From: DASQUK01 sp963756425
GTDB lineage: Bacteria > Actinomycetota > Acidimicrobiia > Acidimicrobiales > VFJN01
Direction: 5' to 3'
NCBI GenBank assembly: GCA_963756425.1
Contig: CAVWNW010000015.1
Location: forward strand, 147,751 to 211,750
Length of the DNA stretch: 64,000 nt
Part shown: one piece after another, positions 42,781 to 50,916 of the stretch
Numbering within the stretch: the first letter of the stretch is position 1
Layout of the letters: each line of letters opens with the position of its first letter
The notes under the pieces: model-generated
Told to the model about the DNA's origin: nothing
What the model saw: the letters and a program-made list of their open reading frames with translations, nothing else
Database searches by the model: none
Made by a program: the position numbers and the translations under genes

Positions 42781-44352
42781 CTACCGACGGACGGCCTGGT
42801 CGGCGCGCTGGGCGCGGATCTCGAGGTCAGCGCTGGTGAGGCAACGCCCGGTGTCGAGGTCGAACTGCCAGCCGTGCATCTGGCAGGTGAGCACGGTCCC
42901 GTCGATGACCGCGAACCGGCTCAGGTCGGCGCGCAGATGGGGGCAGCGGCGCTGCACGACCCATCCGTCGAGCCGGACGTCGTCCTCGTCGGGTGCCTGG
43001 GCGGCGTACCAGGACTCGGCGTATCGGATGCGCTCGGGGGACAGGCACTTCAAGAACACGAACACGGCCTCGTTGTACGGCCCGTGGCGCTTGGCCGTGC
43101 AGCGGCAGGAAAGCATCAACGAATTGATCCAGTCGGTCTCCCCCGTGTGGAGGAGGTGCTCGACCAGGGTGCGGTCCGTCCGGAACTGATAGCGGACCGC
43201 CTCATCGGCATAGGGCCGCACTTGCCGGGCATCGAAGTCGATGACCAGGGACTCGGTGGTGACGCCGTCCTCGCCGAGGAGCTCCAGCAGCACCGGCCCA
43301 CCGACCCGATCGGCGAGGAACGTCGACTGGTTCAGGACCGGCTCGACGCGGTGCCTCAGCTCACCGAGGACGTCGGTCTCGGGGTGGCGCCACGAAGCCT
43401 TCTCCGCCTCGATCACGGGACGTTGCCGCTCACGGTACGCGCGCAGATGGTCCACCTTGTGCGCAAAGAACTCCGGGACATCGCTCACCGGGTGCGTCAT
43501 CGTGCAGTCGTCGCCCGTGAGCTCCGCGACGCTTGCTGGGAGCAGGATCATTCCGTTGTCGTACCCGCGTCCCTCGTACTGGTCGATGAACGCCTGCTGG
43601 TCCATGAATATGTTCGCCTCGTCACCGTCGAGGTCGTTGAACGCCCACAGCTCGTCGTCCAGGAAGCATGGTGGTCCTGCGATCGGGAACACCCAGCGGG
43701 CCTTGAGATCGTCCACGTAACGGATGGTGCGGTCGAACTGCCGAGATCGCTTCTGTCGCCCGAGCTCGTTGCGCGTGGCCTCCGGCAGGTCGTAGGTCAT
43801 CGGATACCAGATGGCACCGGAGAACTGCAGCAGGTGCGCATGCACCGGACCCAGCCTGGTGAACTCCCCCAAGTTGGTCGGCCGAGCGTCGTTCTGGTTG
43901 AGCAGCCGGATCCCGTCATGTTCGACCCAGAGCGACGAGTCGCCGATCGGCCCGTCGTTCGGGGAGGTCAGCGCCTGGATCATGATCGTCAGCCCGTCGC
44001 CGAGGCCGATCGGTTCGTTCGACCGCGTGCGCAGGAACGTGGTGAAGCCGAGCTCCCTGAGCTCGTCCTCGAGCTGGGTCGACGGGTAGTCGGGCAGCAG
44101 AACGGTCGCCGACTTCGACACGAACCGGCGCAGATGCGCGGCGTCGAAGTGGTCCCGGTGCAGGTGAGAGACGTACAGGTAGTCGGTTTGCCCGAGTTGC
44201 TCCCAATCGAGCTGCGAGTTGTCCGGGAAGGGGAACCACGACGCGAAGAAGGCGGGGTTCACCCAGGGATCGCACAGGATGCTCCCCGCCGACGTGTCGA
44301 TGCGCATGCCCGCATGCCCGATTCCAGTCACCCGCACTTGGCAAACCTCCAA
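42781..44352 (-). CDS. MBL-fold protein with C-terminal Rieske domain (Rv3818/CMAH-like)
   Basis: A 523-residue protein with two parts. Residues 1-270 form a metallo-beta-lactamase fold with HLHRDHFD (about 63-70), the HxHxDH metal motif, plus PIGDSSLWVEHDG and the second His region. The C-terminal 70 residues are a Rieske [2Fe-2S] domain: CPH (about 466-468) and CQMH (about 488-491). This combination is known from CMP-N-acetylneuraminate hydroxylase and mycobacterial Rv3818, but the substrate in actinobacteria is not known, and no sialic acid genes are here. The frame starts at 44352 (MEVCQVRVTGIGHAGM); a start at the VRVTG Val is possible. Confidence 0.88.
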   Translation of the reverse strand: MEVCQVRVTGIGHAGMRIDTSAGSILCDPWVNPAFFASWFPFPDNSQLDWEQLGQTDYLYVSHLHRDHFDAAHLRRFVSKSATVLLPDYPSTQLEDELRELGFTTFLRTRSNEPIGLGDGLTIMIQALTSPNDGPIGDSSLWVEHDGIRLLNQNDARPTNLGEFTRLGPVHAHLLQFSGAIWYPMTYDLPEATRNELGRQKRSRQFDRTIRYVDDLKARWVFPIAGPPCFLDDELWAFNDLDGDEANIFMDQQAFIDQYEGRGYDNGMILLPASVAELTGDDCTMTHPVSDVPEFFAHKVDHLRAYRERQRPVIEAEKASWRHPETDVLGELRHRVEPVLNQSTFLADRVGGPVLLELLGEDGVTTESLVIDFDARQVRPYADEAVRYQFRTDRTLVEHLLHTGETDWINSLMLSCRCTAKRHGPYNEAVFVFLKCLSPERIRYAESWYAAQAPDEDDVRLDGWVVQRRCPHLRADLSRFAVIDGTVLTCQMHGWQFDLDTGRCLTSADLEIRAQRADQAVRR

Positions 44353-44431
44353 CGGTCGGAGACCGAACGGGGGGTGAACGTTAACGACTCAGGTCTCGCC
44401 GCGAGTGCATCTTATGAAGGAAGTCGGACGC

Positions 44432-44458
44432 TGCGTGAGCCGGCGCAGCCGACGCTCA
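44432..44458. terminator. Hairpin near the end of the sugar dehydrogenase gene
   Basis: CGTGAGC and GCTCACC-type arms flank a GC-rich loop just past the stop of the minus-strand gene at 44456. It may terminate that gene before the MBL-Rieske gene; the fit is modest. Confidence 0.35.
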
Positions 44459-45667
44459 CCCCGCCCCGAGCTTGAAAACGCCGTTCTGCTGGGTGAGCAG
44501 CCACAACTCGCCGTCGGGGTCCTCACCGAATGACGTCTGCACGCCGCCCGCCTCGATGTCGAGCTCGACCACGCCATCGGCGCCCAAGGCCCAGATCGGC
44601 CCGGTCATGTCCATGAACACGTAGGCGCCCTGCAGCCCCGGGATCGCACCGCCCCGGTAGACGTAGCCCCCGATCACCGCCGGGCCGACGTCGTGCGGGT
44701 ACTCGTACACGGGCATGACGGGGTCTGCGGGAGCCGGCACGTCGTCGTTGAAGTGCGCCTGGTGCGAGCCTTCGTAGGCCGGCCAGCCCAGGTTGAACCC
44801 CTTTTGGCCGGCGGGGATCTTGTAGACGGCCTCCCAGCTCGACTCGCCGACGTTGCCGATCCACATGTCGCCAGTCGCACGGTCGATGGAGAACCGCCAG
44901 GGATTGCGCATCCCCTTGGCCCAGATCTCGGGCGCGACGCCTGGCACGCCGACGTAGGGGTTGTCGGCCGGGACCGTGTACCCGGGTCCGTCGCGGTTCG
45001 GCGTGATCCGGAGGATCCCTCCCAGGAGCTTCGTCATGTCCTGGGCATCGGCCCCGCGGCTGCCGCCTCCGTCCCCCATGCTGATGAACAGGTTGTTGCC
45101 GGCATCGAAGATCAGCTGGCCGTTGTTGTGGCCGACGCCGGGCTTGTCGATGCGAAGGATCTCCCGCGCCGACCCGGGATCGGGCCGGCCGTCGTCGCCG
45201 ACGGCGTACGAGACGATCCGGGTGTCGACGTCGTTGCCGTTGAACCCCAGGATGATCCGGCCGTCGACCGGGTCGAACGTCATGCCGAGCATGCCGTACT
45301 CGGCCCCGGGCTGGTAGTCCATCACCTCCGCCGTTAGGTCGAGCACCGGATCGGCCCTGCCGTTGACCAGGCGGTAGATCATGCCGTGTTGATCGGCCAG
45401 GTAGGGATTGGGGTCGCCGTGGCGCCAGGCGATCGCGGTCAGCATCGTCGTGTCGGCCACCTTGGTGAGCGCCAGCGGGATTGCCTGGATCTGCTGCATG
45501 GCGGGCGGCGCCGCCGGGGGAGCGGTGGTGGCTGGCGCGGTGGTCGTGGTCTCCTGTGCGGCCGCCGCCTCGTCGTCGCCCTTCGCAGTCGCACCATCGT
45601 GAGAGCGGCTGCCGCAGGCGGCCACCAGCAGCACCGCCGCACCGACGCTCGCCCATGTCCCCCGCAT
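44456..45667 (-). CDS. PQQ-dependent sugar dehydrogenase-like (glucose/sorbosone dehydrogenase) lipoprotein
   Basis: A 403-residue secreted lipoprotein: MRGTWASVGAAVLLVAACGSRS gives a signal peptide with lipobox (VAAC), followed by a Thr/Pro-rich linker. The rest is a beta-propeller of the GSDH family (GAEYGMLGMTFDPVDGRIILGFNG, NNGQLIFDAGNNLFISMGDGGG, GGILRITPNRDGPGY, NPYVGVPGVAPEIWAKGMRNPWRFSIDRATGDMWIGNVGESSWEAVYKI). These enzymes oxidise aldose sugars at the outside of the cell with PQQ, although many actinobacterial members lack a demonstrated cofactor. ATG at 45667 starts at the signal peptide. Confidence 0.9.
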   Translation of the reverse strand: MRGTWASVGAAVLLVAACGSRSHDGATAKGDDEAAAAQETTTTAPATTAPPAAPPAMQQIQAIPLALTKVADTTMLTAIAWRHGDPNPYLADQHGMIYRLVNGRADPVLDLTAEVMDYQPGAEYGMLGMTFDPVDGRIILGFNGNDVDTRIVSYAVGDDGRPDPGSAREILRIDKPGVGHNNGQLIFDAGNNLFISMGDGGGSRGADAQDMTKLLGGILRITPNRDGPGYTVPADNPYVGVPGVAPEIWAKGMRNPWRFSIDRATGDMWIGNVGESSWEAVYKIPAGQKGFNLGWPAYEGSHQAHFNDDVPAPADPVMPVYEYPHDVGPAVIGGYVYRGGAIPGLQGAYVFMDMTGPIWALGADGVVELDIEAGGVQTSFGEDPDGELWLLTQQNGVFKLGAG

Positions 45668-45799
45668 CACCGGACTGGTTGTACCGAGATCGGATCGGCT
45701 GGGTGGGGGATACCCGCACCGCACCGAGCCGCGGGTTCTCAGCGATCCGACCGCCGACAGCACAGACGTCTTGTAGCTGGTCGCCCCGGAATCACCGGT

Positions 45800-46240
45800 T
45801 CACGCGAGCGGCGGCCCCACGACCTCTACGCGCCGGCGTCGCATGACCTCCTCGAACCCGTCGGGGTTGGCGAAAGCTTCCTCGAGGCCCGCCGGCACGA
45901 GGAGGACCAGCACGCGGGACGGCTCGTCGCCCACGCCGAGGAAGCTGTGGGGAACGTCGCGGGGCAGGTACACGAAGGCACCCGCCGTGCCCCGAAACCA
46001 CTCGTCGCCGCAGACGAAGTCGACGGCGCCACGCAGCACGTAGAACGCCTCGTCCTCCTCCCTGTGGACGTGCAGCGGTGTGCTGTGCCCGGGAGGGATG
46101 CTGGTTTCGACGAGCCCGAGCGCATGCCCGGTGGCGTCGCCCGCAGCCTTGACTCCCCCGGCTCCGCCACCAGGAGGAACGAATAGGGGGCGGCCGGGCG
46201 TGCGTGCCGCCGGGTCGGGGCCGTCCGGAGCGGCGACCAT
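45800..46240 (-). CDS. Cupin domain protein
   Basis: A 146-residue single-domain cupin. Metal-binding motif 1 is HVHREEDEAFYVLRG (HxH with following Glu) and motif 2 is FVYLPRDVPHSF. Cupins range from sugar isomerases to dioxygenases and storage proteins, so no substrate is assigned. ATG at 46240. The gene lies between the dehydrogenase lipoprotein and the epoxide hydrolase, all on the minus strand. Confidence 0.85.
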   Translation of the reverse strand: MVAAPDGPDPAARTPGRPLFVPPGGGAGGVKAAGDATGHALGLVETSIPPGHSTPLHVHREEDEAFYVLRGAVDFVCGDEWFRGTAGAFVYLPRDVPHSFLGVGDEPSRVLVLLVPAGLEEAFANPDGFEEVMRRRRVEVVGPPLA

Positions 46241-46355
46241 TGGCCTGCGCCTACCCAGGGGCGGAGCGGGCCAAACCACGCCCCCAACGGTCCGGATGCA
46301 TAGACCGGCGGGGGTGTACGAGCCACGACCTGTGGTGGAACCGCCGAGATCTCGA

Positions 46356-47543
46356 TTAGCTGCGCACCGACTTGAAGGCCGCCCGGACCTCGGTCGAGAA
46401 CAGCTCCGGCTCTTCCCAGGCCGCGAAGTGGCCACCCCTGTCCACCTCGTTGAAGTAGGTGAGCTTGGGGTAGACGGCCTCGACCCAGCTGCGCGGGGCA
46501 CGGAAGACCTCGCCCGGGAACGTCGTGAAGCCGACCGGCATCGAGACCTCCGGGGGAGCCTGGCCGGCCGCAAGGGCTTGGGCCCGTCCGGCCTCCCAGT
46601 ACGCCCGGGCCGCAGAGGCCCCGGTGCCCGTCAACCAGTACAGCGTGATGTTGTCGACGATCCGGTCCCGGGTGAGGTTGCCCGTCGGCTGGTCGTCGAG
46701 GAAGGCGCCGGAGATCTTGTAGTAGCTGTCCGTGTCGTGGTCGAGCATCCACGCCGCCAGCGCGACGGGTGAATCCAGGAGCGCGTAGCCGATCGTCTGC
46801 GGCCGCGTGGCCTGCTCCAGGTAGTAGCCGAAGCCGGTCGCCCTGAACGTGGCGAGCGCGTCGAGCGCGCCGCGTTCCTGCTCGGACTCCGCCGGGAGCT
46901 TGTCGGCGATGGCCAGCCCCGCCACGAGCAGGTTGGTGTGGATGCCGGCCAGCCCCTCGGGCGCCTGACGGCCCATCGCGTCGGTGATTACGGCGCCCAC
47001 GTCGCCACCCTGGGCGACGTAGCGGCTGTAGCCCAGGCGGCTCATCAGCTCCGCCCAGGCCCGCCCGACATGGCCGGGGTCCCAGCCGACCTCGGTCGGC
47101 TCGGCCGAGAAGCCGTAGCCGGGCACGGAGGGCACCACGAGGTCGAATGCGTCCTCGGCGCGTCCGCCGTGCGCGGTCGGGTCTGTGAGCGGTCCGATGA
47201 CGTCGAGCAATTCGATGACCGAGCCGGGCCAACCGTGCGTCATGATCAGCGGCAAAGCGTCCGCATGCGGTGACTTCACGTGGATGAAGTGGATGTCCAC
47301 CCCGTCGATCCCGGTCATGAACTGCGGCAGTGCGTTGAGCTTCGCCTCGCACGCGCGCCAGTCGTAATCGTCCGCCCAGTACCGGGCGAGCGCCTGCGTC
47401 GTCGCCAATTGCACGCCCTGCGACCGATCGTCGACGAGCTCCCGGGACGGCCAACGCGTGGCGGCGATGCGCCGCCGAAGGTCGGCGATCGCATCCTCGG
47501 GCGTGTCGACCCGGAAGGGACGGATTTCAGCTTCGTCGGTCAT
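46356..47543 (-). CDS. Epoxide hydrolase (alpha/beta hydrolase with EHN domain)
   Basis: A 395-residue protein with the N-terminal epoxide hydrolase domain (IRPFRVDTPEDAIADLRRRIAATRWP) and an alpha/beta hydrolase core: oxyanion HGWPGS, nucleophile elbow GGDVGAVITDAMG with Asp as nucleophile, and the catalytic His near RGGHFAAWEEPE. The two ring-opening tyrosines expected in the lid are plausible (YYLEQATRP, YYKISG). It resembles juvenile hormone/microsomal type epoxide hydrolases common in actinobacteria. ATG 47543 with GGAAGGGAAG upstream. It likely detoxifies or degrades epoxides; a specific substrate cannot be given. Confidence 0.92.
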   Translation of the reverse strand: MTDEAEIRPFRVDTPEDAIADLRRRIAATRWPSRELVDDRSQGVQLATTQALARYWADDYDWRACEAKLNALPQFMTGIDGVDIHFIHVKSPHADALPLIMTHGWPGSVIELLDVIGPLTDPTAHGGRAEDAFDLVVPSVPGYGFSAEPTEVGWDPGHVGRAWAELMSRLGYSRYVAQGGDVGAVITDAMGRQAPEGLAGIHTNLLVAGLAIADKLPAESEQERGALDALATFRATGFGYYLEQATRPQTIGYALLDSPVALAAWMLDHDTDSYYKISGAFLDDQPTGNLTRDRIVDNITLYWLTGTGASAARAYWEAGRAQALAAGQAPPEVSMPVGFTTFPGEVFRAPRSWVEAVYPKLTYFNEVDRGGHFAAWEEPELFSTEVRAAFKSVRS

Positions 47544-47737
47544 GAGACTTCCCTTCCATCGATGGTTGACGACGATGGCCGGCCGGACCGGTCTGCTCCG
47601 GCCGACGGTCCAAGTCAACGATCGCGGCTCGGAAGGACCCGTGGCGCCGGTGACATCCCTGGTCTGTCCCCTGGTCTGCGTCGAGCGACCAGGTGGCGCC
47701 GCCAGCGTCCCGACGAGAGCGCCCGCACCGGACAGAG

Positions 47738-47808
47738 AGCGGGTGACGGGGATCGAACCCGCATTATCAGCTTGGGAAGCTGACGTTCTGCCATTGAACT
47801 ACACCCGC
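47738..47808 (-). tRNA. tRNA-Gly (anticodon CCC)
   Basis: A complete cloverleaf: acceptor arm GCGGGTG/CACCCGC, D arm GTTC/GAAC, anticodon arm TCAGC-TTCCCAA-GCTGA with anticodon CCC, and T arm with TTCGATC. 71 nt; CCA is not encoded and must be added by the pcnA product. Confidence 0.95.
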
Positions 47809-47910
47809 GGGATGAGACGGCGAGGCTACTCGACCCGGCTCGACGCGACGCCGATCGTGCCCCAGGCGCTCGCCGGAACGACGACGGGCGACCACTAGGG
47901 TCGGCGCCCG

Positions 47911-48486
47911 ATGATCCTGTCGGACCGCACCATTCGCGCCGAGCTCGAGGCCGGCCACATCGTCATCGATCCCCTGGACGAGCAGTGCATCCAGCCGTCG
48001 TCGGTCGACCTGCGTCTAGACCGCTTGTTCCGGGTGTTCCTCAACCACACGATGCCGGTCATCGACGTGAAGGAGGACCTCGAGGACCTCACCCGCCTGG
48101 TCGAGATCGGCGAGGGCGAGGCCTTCATCCTCCACCCGGGCGAGTTCGTGCTCGGCTCGACCTACGAGCGGGTGACGCTGCCCGACGACCTGGTCGGACG
48201 CATCGAGGGCAAGTCAAGCCTCGGTCGGCTCGGGCTGCTCATTCACAGCACCGCGGGCTTCATTGACGCGGGGTTCTCGGGCTACCTCACGTTGGAGCTG
48301 TCCAACGTCGCCAACCTGCCGATCACGCTGTACCCGGGCATGAAGATCGGCCAGGTGAGCTTCCTGCGCATGACGACGCCGGCGGATGTGCCCTACGGGT
48401 CGGCGCGGGTGGGGTCGAAGTACCAGGGCCAGAGGGGCCCGACACCGAGCCGCTACTGGGAGAACTTTCGGGACGACGGGCGCTGA
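47911..48486 (+). CDS. dcd: dCTP deaminase (probably dUMP-forming)
   Basis: A 191-residue trimeric Dcd/Dut-fold enzyme: ILSDRTIRAELEAGHIVIDPLDEQCIQPSSVDLRL at the N terminus, RIEGKSSLGRLGLLIHSTAGFIDAGFSGYLTLELSNVANLPITLYPGMKIGQVSF in the middle, and a C-terminal YGSARVGSKYQGQRGPTPSRYW that closes over the nucleotide. It deaminates dCTP toward dUMP/dUTP for thymidylate synthesis. The mycobacterial version is bifunctional; the same may apply here. ATG 47911, alone between tRNA-Gly and the sigma/anti-sigma gene on the other strand. Confidence 0.96.
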   Translation: MILSDRTIRAELEAGHIVIDPLDEQCIQPSSVDLRLDRLFRVFLNHTMPVIDVKEDLEDLTRLVEIGEGEAFILHPGEFVLGSTYERVTLPDDLVGRIEGKSSLGRLGLLIHSTAGFIDAGFSGYLTLELSNVANLPITLYPGMKIGQVSFLRMTTPADVPYGSARVGSKYQGQRGPTPSRYWENFRDDGR

Positions 48487-48495
48487 CGCCGCGCT

Positions 48496-49989
48496 CTAGC
48501 CCTCCGGCAGGTCGATGCCGACCGTCTCCGTGACGAGCTCGTGGACCTCGGGCGGTGCGTCGGGATCCGCGGCGGGGTCCTGGAGCCTCAGCGTCACGGT
48601 CGCCGACGGTGCCTCGTCGATGCCGTCGTCGTCCCGGTACCACGGACGCACCAGCGCCACGAGGTCGCGCAACGGTGCGGCATTGCCCGGCGCCAGTTCG
48701 CCCAGATCACAGACGACGGTGGTCGGCAGGCCACCGAGCAGCGCCGGCGGGCCCGGCGGATGCGGCGGGAGCGGGATCTCGCCGCCGACACCCGGGGGCG
48801 GCCAGCCCGGCGTGGAGCACCCCTCCGGCAGTAGGTCGATCCCGGGCACGGCCGGCACGAACCCGGCGTCGCCCGCCAGCGTCACCTCCAGCGACACGCC
48901 CGGGAGCGGACGGGCGCCCCGTTGCTCCGCGCCGATCGTGAGCCGGCCGATCGGCAACTCGTGGCCGGCCAAGTCGGACTGCGCCCATGCGCTCGCGACC
49001 AGGCTCAGGCCTTCCTCGAAGCGATCGAGCGGGACCACCGCGCTGGCCTCGACCACGCTGCCGCGGCGCAAGGTCACGGTCGCCGACTGGTCGGCCACCG
49101 CGGCGTTCAGCCCGGCGTGGACCTCGACGGTGCCACCGCGCGGGGGCGGCCGGATCGTGCAGTCGATGCGCTGATTGGCGCCCGCAGCGGCGAGCGTGCA
49201 CCGCGAGTCGAGGCCGTCCTCTGCCGCCTGGGCCCCGGGCGTGAGCTGGATCTGGACCTGGCGGGGAACGGTGGCAGTCGCCTCGTCGGCCGCCGACGCT
49301 GCCCGAGCGTTGGCTTCGCCGATCCGGACGGTCAGGTCGCCGCGGCCCACGCCGGACGGCGCCCACTCTGGCGCGCTCACGAAGGCCAGGGGCACCACCG
49401 CCGGGGGGACCGGCGGCGGAGGGGCGGGATCCGGCCGCCTGGGAGGCGGCGCGGGTGGCGCCGGACTCGGGGGCGCCGGGCCCGGAGCCGCTGGCGCCGG
49501 GGCTGCCGGTGTCGGCGGTGGGCGCTCAGTCGGAGCGTTCGCCGACGGGCGTGGCAACGGGCTGGGCGAGGGACTCGACGAGATTCCGCGCAGTGAGTCG
49601 TCATCGAACCGTGGACGGAAGTTGAAGCGACTCGGCCGGCCATCGTCCGGCAAAGGGTCCGAGTCGAACCCGGCCGGGGCGTGGAACGGGCCAGCCGTGA
49701 AGACGTCGTCGGCCGGAGGCTCGTCGTCACCAACGTCGGGTTGGAATGCGCGCTCGCGGCCACCATCGAATCCGCTGCTGCCGAGCCCAGCAGCGTCGGC
49801 GGCGACGTCGGTCGACCCATCGCCCCGTGACACGGCCATGCTGGCGACCGTCAGGCCAGCGACCAGCAAAGCGGCCGCCCCAGCGCTGCCGGCCGATGGC
49901 GCCAGATCATGCACGCGCCGCCATGCGCCCTTCCCGCCGGAGGCGGACCCCGACCCCGCCCCAGCCTCGGCGCCCTTGCCCGCGGTACC
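48496..49989 (-). CDS. Extracellular C-terminal half of a fused sigma/anti-sigma protein (out of frame with its N-terminal half)
   Basis: About 497 residues that continue the sigma gene at 49851-50798 in another frame. It begins Gly/Ala-rich (TAGKGAEAGAGSGS), has a membrane helix (SAGAAALLVAGLTVASMAV), a Pro/Arg-rich extracellular stalk and then a large extracellular beta-rich region with four or more cysteines (VRIGEANARAASAADEATATV, CTLAAAGANQRIDCTI, LLPEGCSTPGW, TTVVCDLGELAPGNAAPL). A one-base change near 49989, in a GC-repeat region, would join it to the sigma frame. No convincing independent start exists; a GTG at 49914 is possible. So this is best read as the second half of one gene. 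Confidence 0.7.
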   Translation of the reverse strand, partial: GTAGKGAEAGAGSGSASGGKGAWRRVHDLAPSAGSAGAAALLVAGLTVASMAVSRGDGSTDVAADAAGLGSSGFDGGRERAFQPDVGDDEPPADDVFTAGPFHAPAGFDSDPLPDDGRPSRFNFRPRFDDDSLRGISSSPSPSPLPRPSANAPTERPPPTPAAPAPAAPGPAPPSPAPPAPPPRRPDPAPPPPVPPAVVPLAFVSAPEWAPSGVGRGDLTVRIGEANARAASAADEATATVPRQVQIQLTPGAQAAEDGLDSRCTLAAAGANQRIDCTIRPPPRGGTVEVHAGLNAAVADQSATVTLRRGSVVEASAVVPLDRFEEGLSLVASAWAQSDLAGHELPIGRLTIGAEQRGARPLPGVSLEVTLAGDAGFVPAVPGIDLLPEGCSTPGWPPPGVGGEIPLPPHPPGPPALLGGLPTTVVCDLGELAPGNAAPLRDLVALVRPWYRDDDGIDEAPSATVTLRLQDPAADPDAPPEVHELVTETVGIDLPEG

Positions 49990-50798
49990 GCCGCCACGCC
50001 ACCAGCGGCCCCCGCCGCCACGCCACCAGCGGCCCCCGCCGCCAACGCCGCCACCTGGGTACTTCCCACCAGGAAGGACGGCAGCAGGGAGCGCACCAGC
50101 ATCCGGTTCACGTCGGTCAGCTCGACCCCCAGCGCCTGGCACGAATCGCAGCGACTGACATGGCGCTTCGCCGCCGCCTGGTCGCCGCGGCTCAGGCCCC
50201 CACGCGCGTACGCACCGAGCCGCGACCGGTGTGGCTCGCACTCGGGATGCGGCGATGCCAGCAGGTGCGCGTGTAGGTACGCCTGGCGCAGCTTCTCCCT
50301 CGCGCGGTACGCCAGGGCCGCGGCGGCGTTGGGTGAAACGTCCAGTACCGACGCCAGCTCCCGTGGGGCTCGCCCCTCCACGGCGCTGTGCCACAGCACC
50401 GTCTGCCACCGGTCCGGGAGTGATTCGAAGGCGTCGTTCATGATGTCCCGGTCGGCCCGTGCCATCGCGGGCTCGGCCGCCTCGGCCACGACGGGCTCGG
50501 GAACGTTGTCGAGCGGTTGGCCCGCTGGGCGCTCGGCCTGCTCGGCCGCCAGGCGCCGCAGGGTCACGAAGAGGTACGCCCGGAAGGCGTCGGTCGGCCC
50601 GCTGCCCCGCCGCACCGCCGCGAGGACCTGCTCGAATGCCTGGTTGACGAGGTCCTCGGGGTCACCCAGGCGGCGGCAGGTCGACGCCAAGCGCAGGGCC
50701 GCCGCCTGGTGCCGCACGTACAGCTCGGTGAACGCAGCCTCGTCGCCGTTGCGTGCCTGGTCGAGCAGCTCGGCGTCGGAGAGCGCGGTGGCTGGCAT
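49851..50798 (-). CDS. ECF sigma factor fused to a zinc-finger anti-sigma domain (3' part frameshifted)
   Basis: The first 230 residues are a sigma factor followed directly by a ZAS domain: region 2 (LLDQARNGDEAAFTELYVRHQAAALRLA), region 4 (LPDRWQTVLWHSAVEGRAPRELASVLDVSPNAAAALAYRAREKLRQAYL), then RHVSRCDSCQ, an HxxxCxxC zinc motif at about 212-220. After about residue 265 the frame runs into Pro/Arg-rich nonsense to a stop at 49851, while the real continuation lies in another frame. With the frame restored it would be a single membrane-spanning protein of about 765 residues that carries its own anti-sigma module. ATG at 50798. Confidence 0.85.
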   Translation of the reverse strand: MPATALSDAELLDQARNGDEAAFTELYVRHQAAALRLASTCRRLGDPEDLVNQAFEQVLAAVRRGSGPTDAFRAYLFVTLRRLAAEQAERPAGQPLDNVPEPVVAEAAEPAMARADRDIMNDAFESLPDRWQTVLWHSAVEGRAPRELASVLDVSPNAAAALAYRAREKLRQAYLHAHLLASPHPECEPHRSRLGAYARGGLSRGDQAAAKRHVSRCDSCQALGVELTDVNRMLVRSLLPSFLVGSTQVAALAAGAAGGVAAGAAGGVAAVPRARAPRLGRGRGPPPAGRAHGGACMIWRHRPAALGRPLCWSLA

Positions 50799-50863
50799 GG
50801 CGGGAAGGGACGGGGTGCCGAGGCTCAGTGTGACGCGAGGCGATCACCGGGACCAGGGCAGAG

Positions 50864-50881
50864 GGTGATGAACCCATCACC
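50864..50881. terminator. Short hairpin between the sigma gene and the Fe-S oxidoreductase
   Basis: GGTGATG (50864-50870) and CATCACC (50875-50881) form a 7-bp perfect stem with a 4-base loop in the 118-bp gap. It lies after the minus-strand oxidoreductase stop and could end that transcript or act as an operator for the sigma gene. Confidence 0.4.
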
Positions 50882-50916
50882 GACAGTGCTCGCTCAGATG
50901 GCCCGCAGAATCGACC

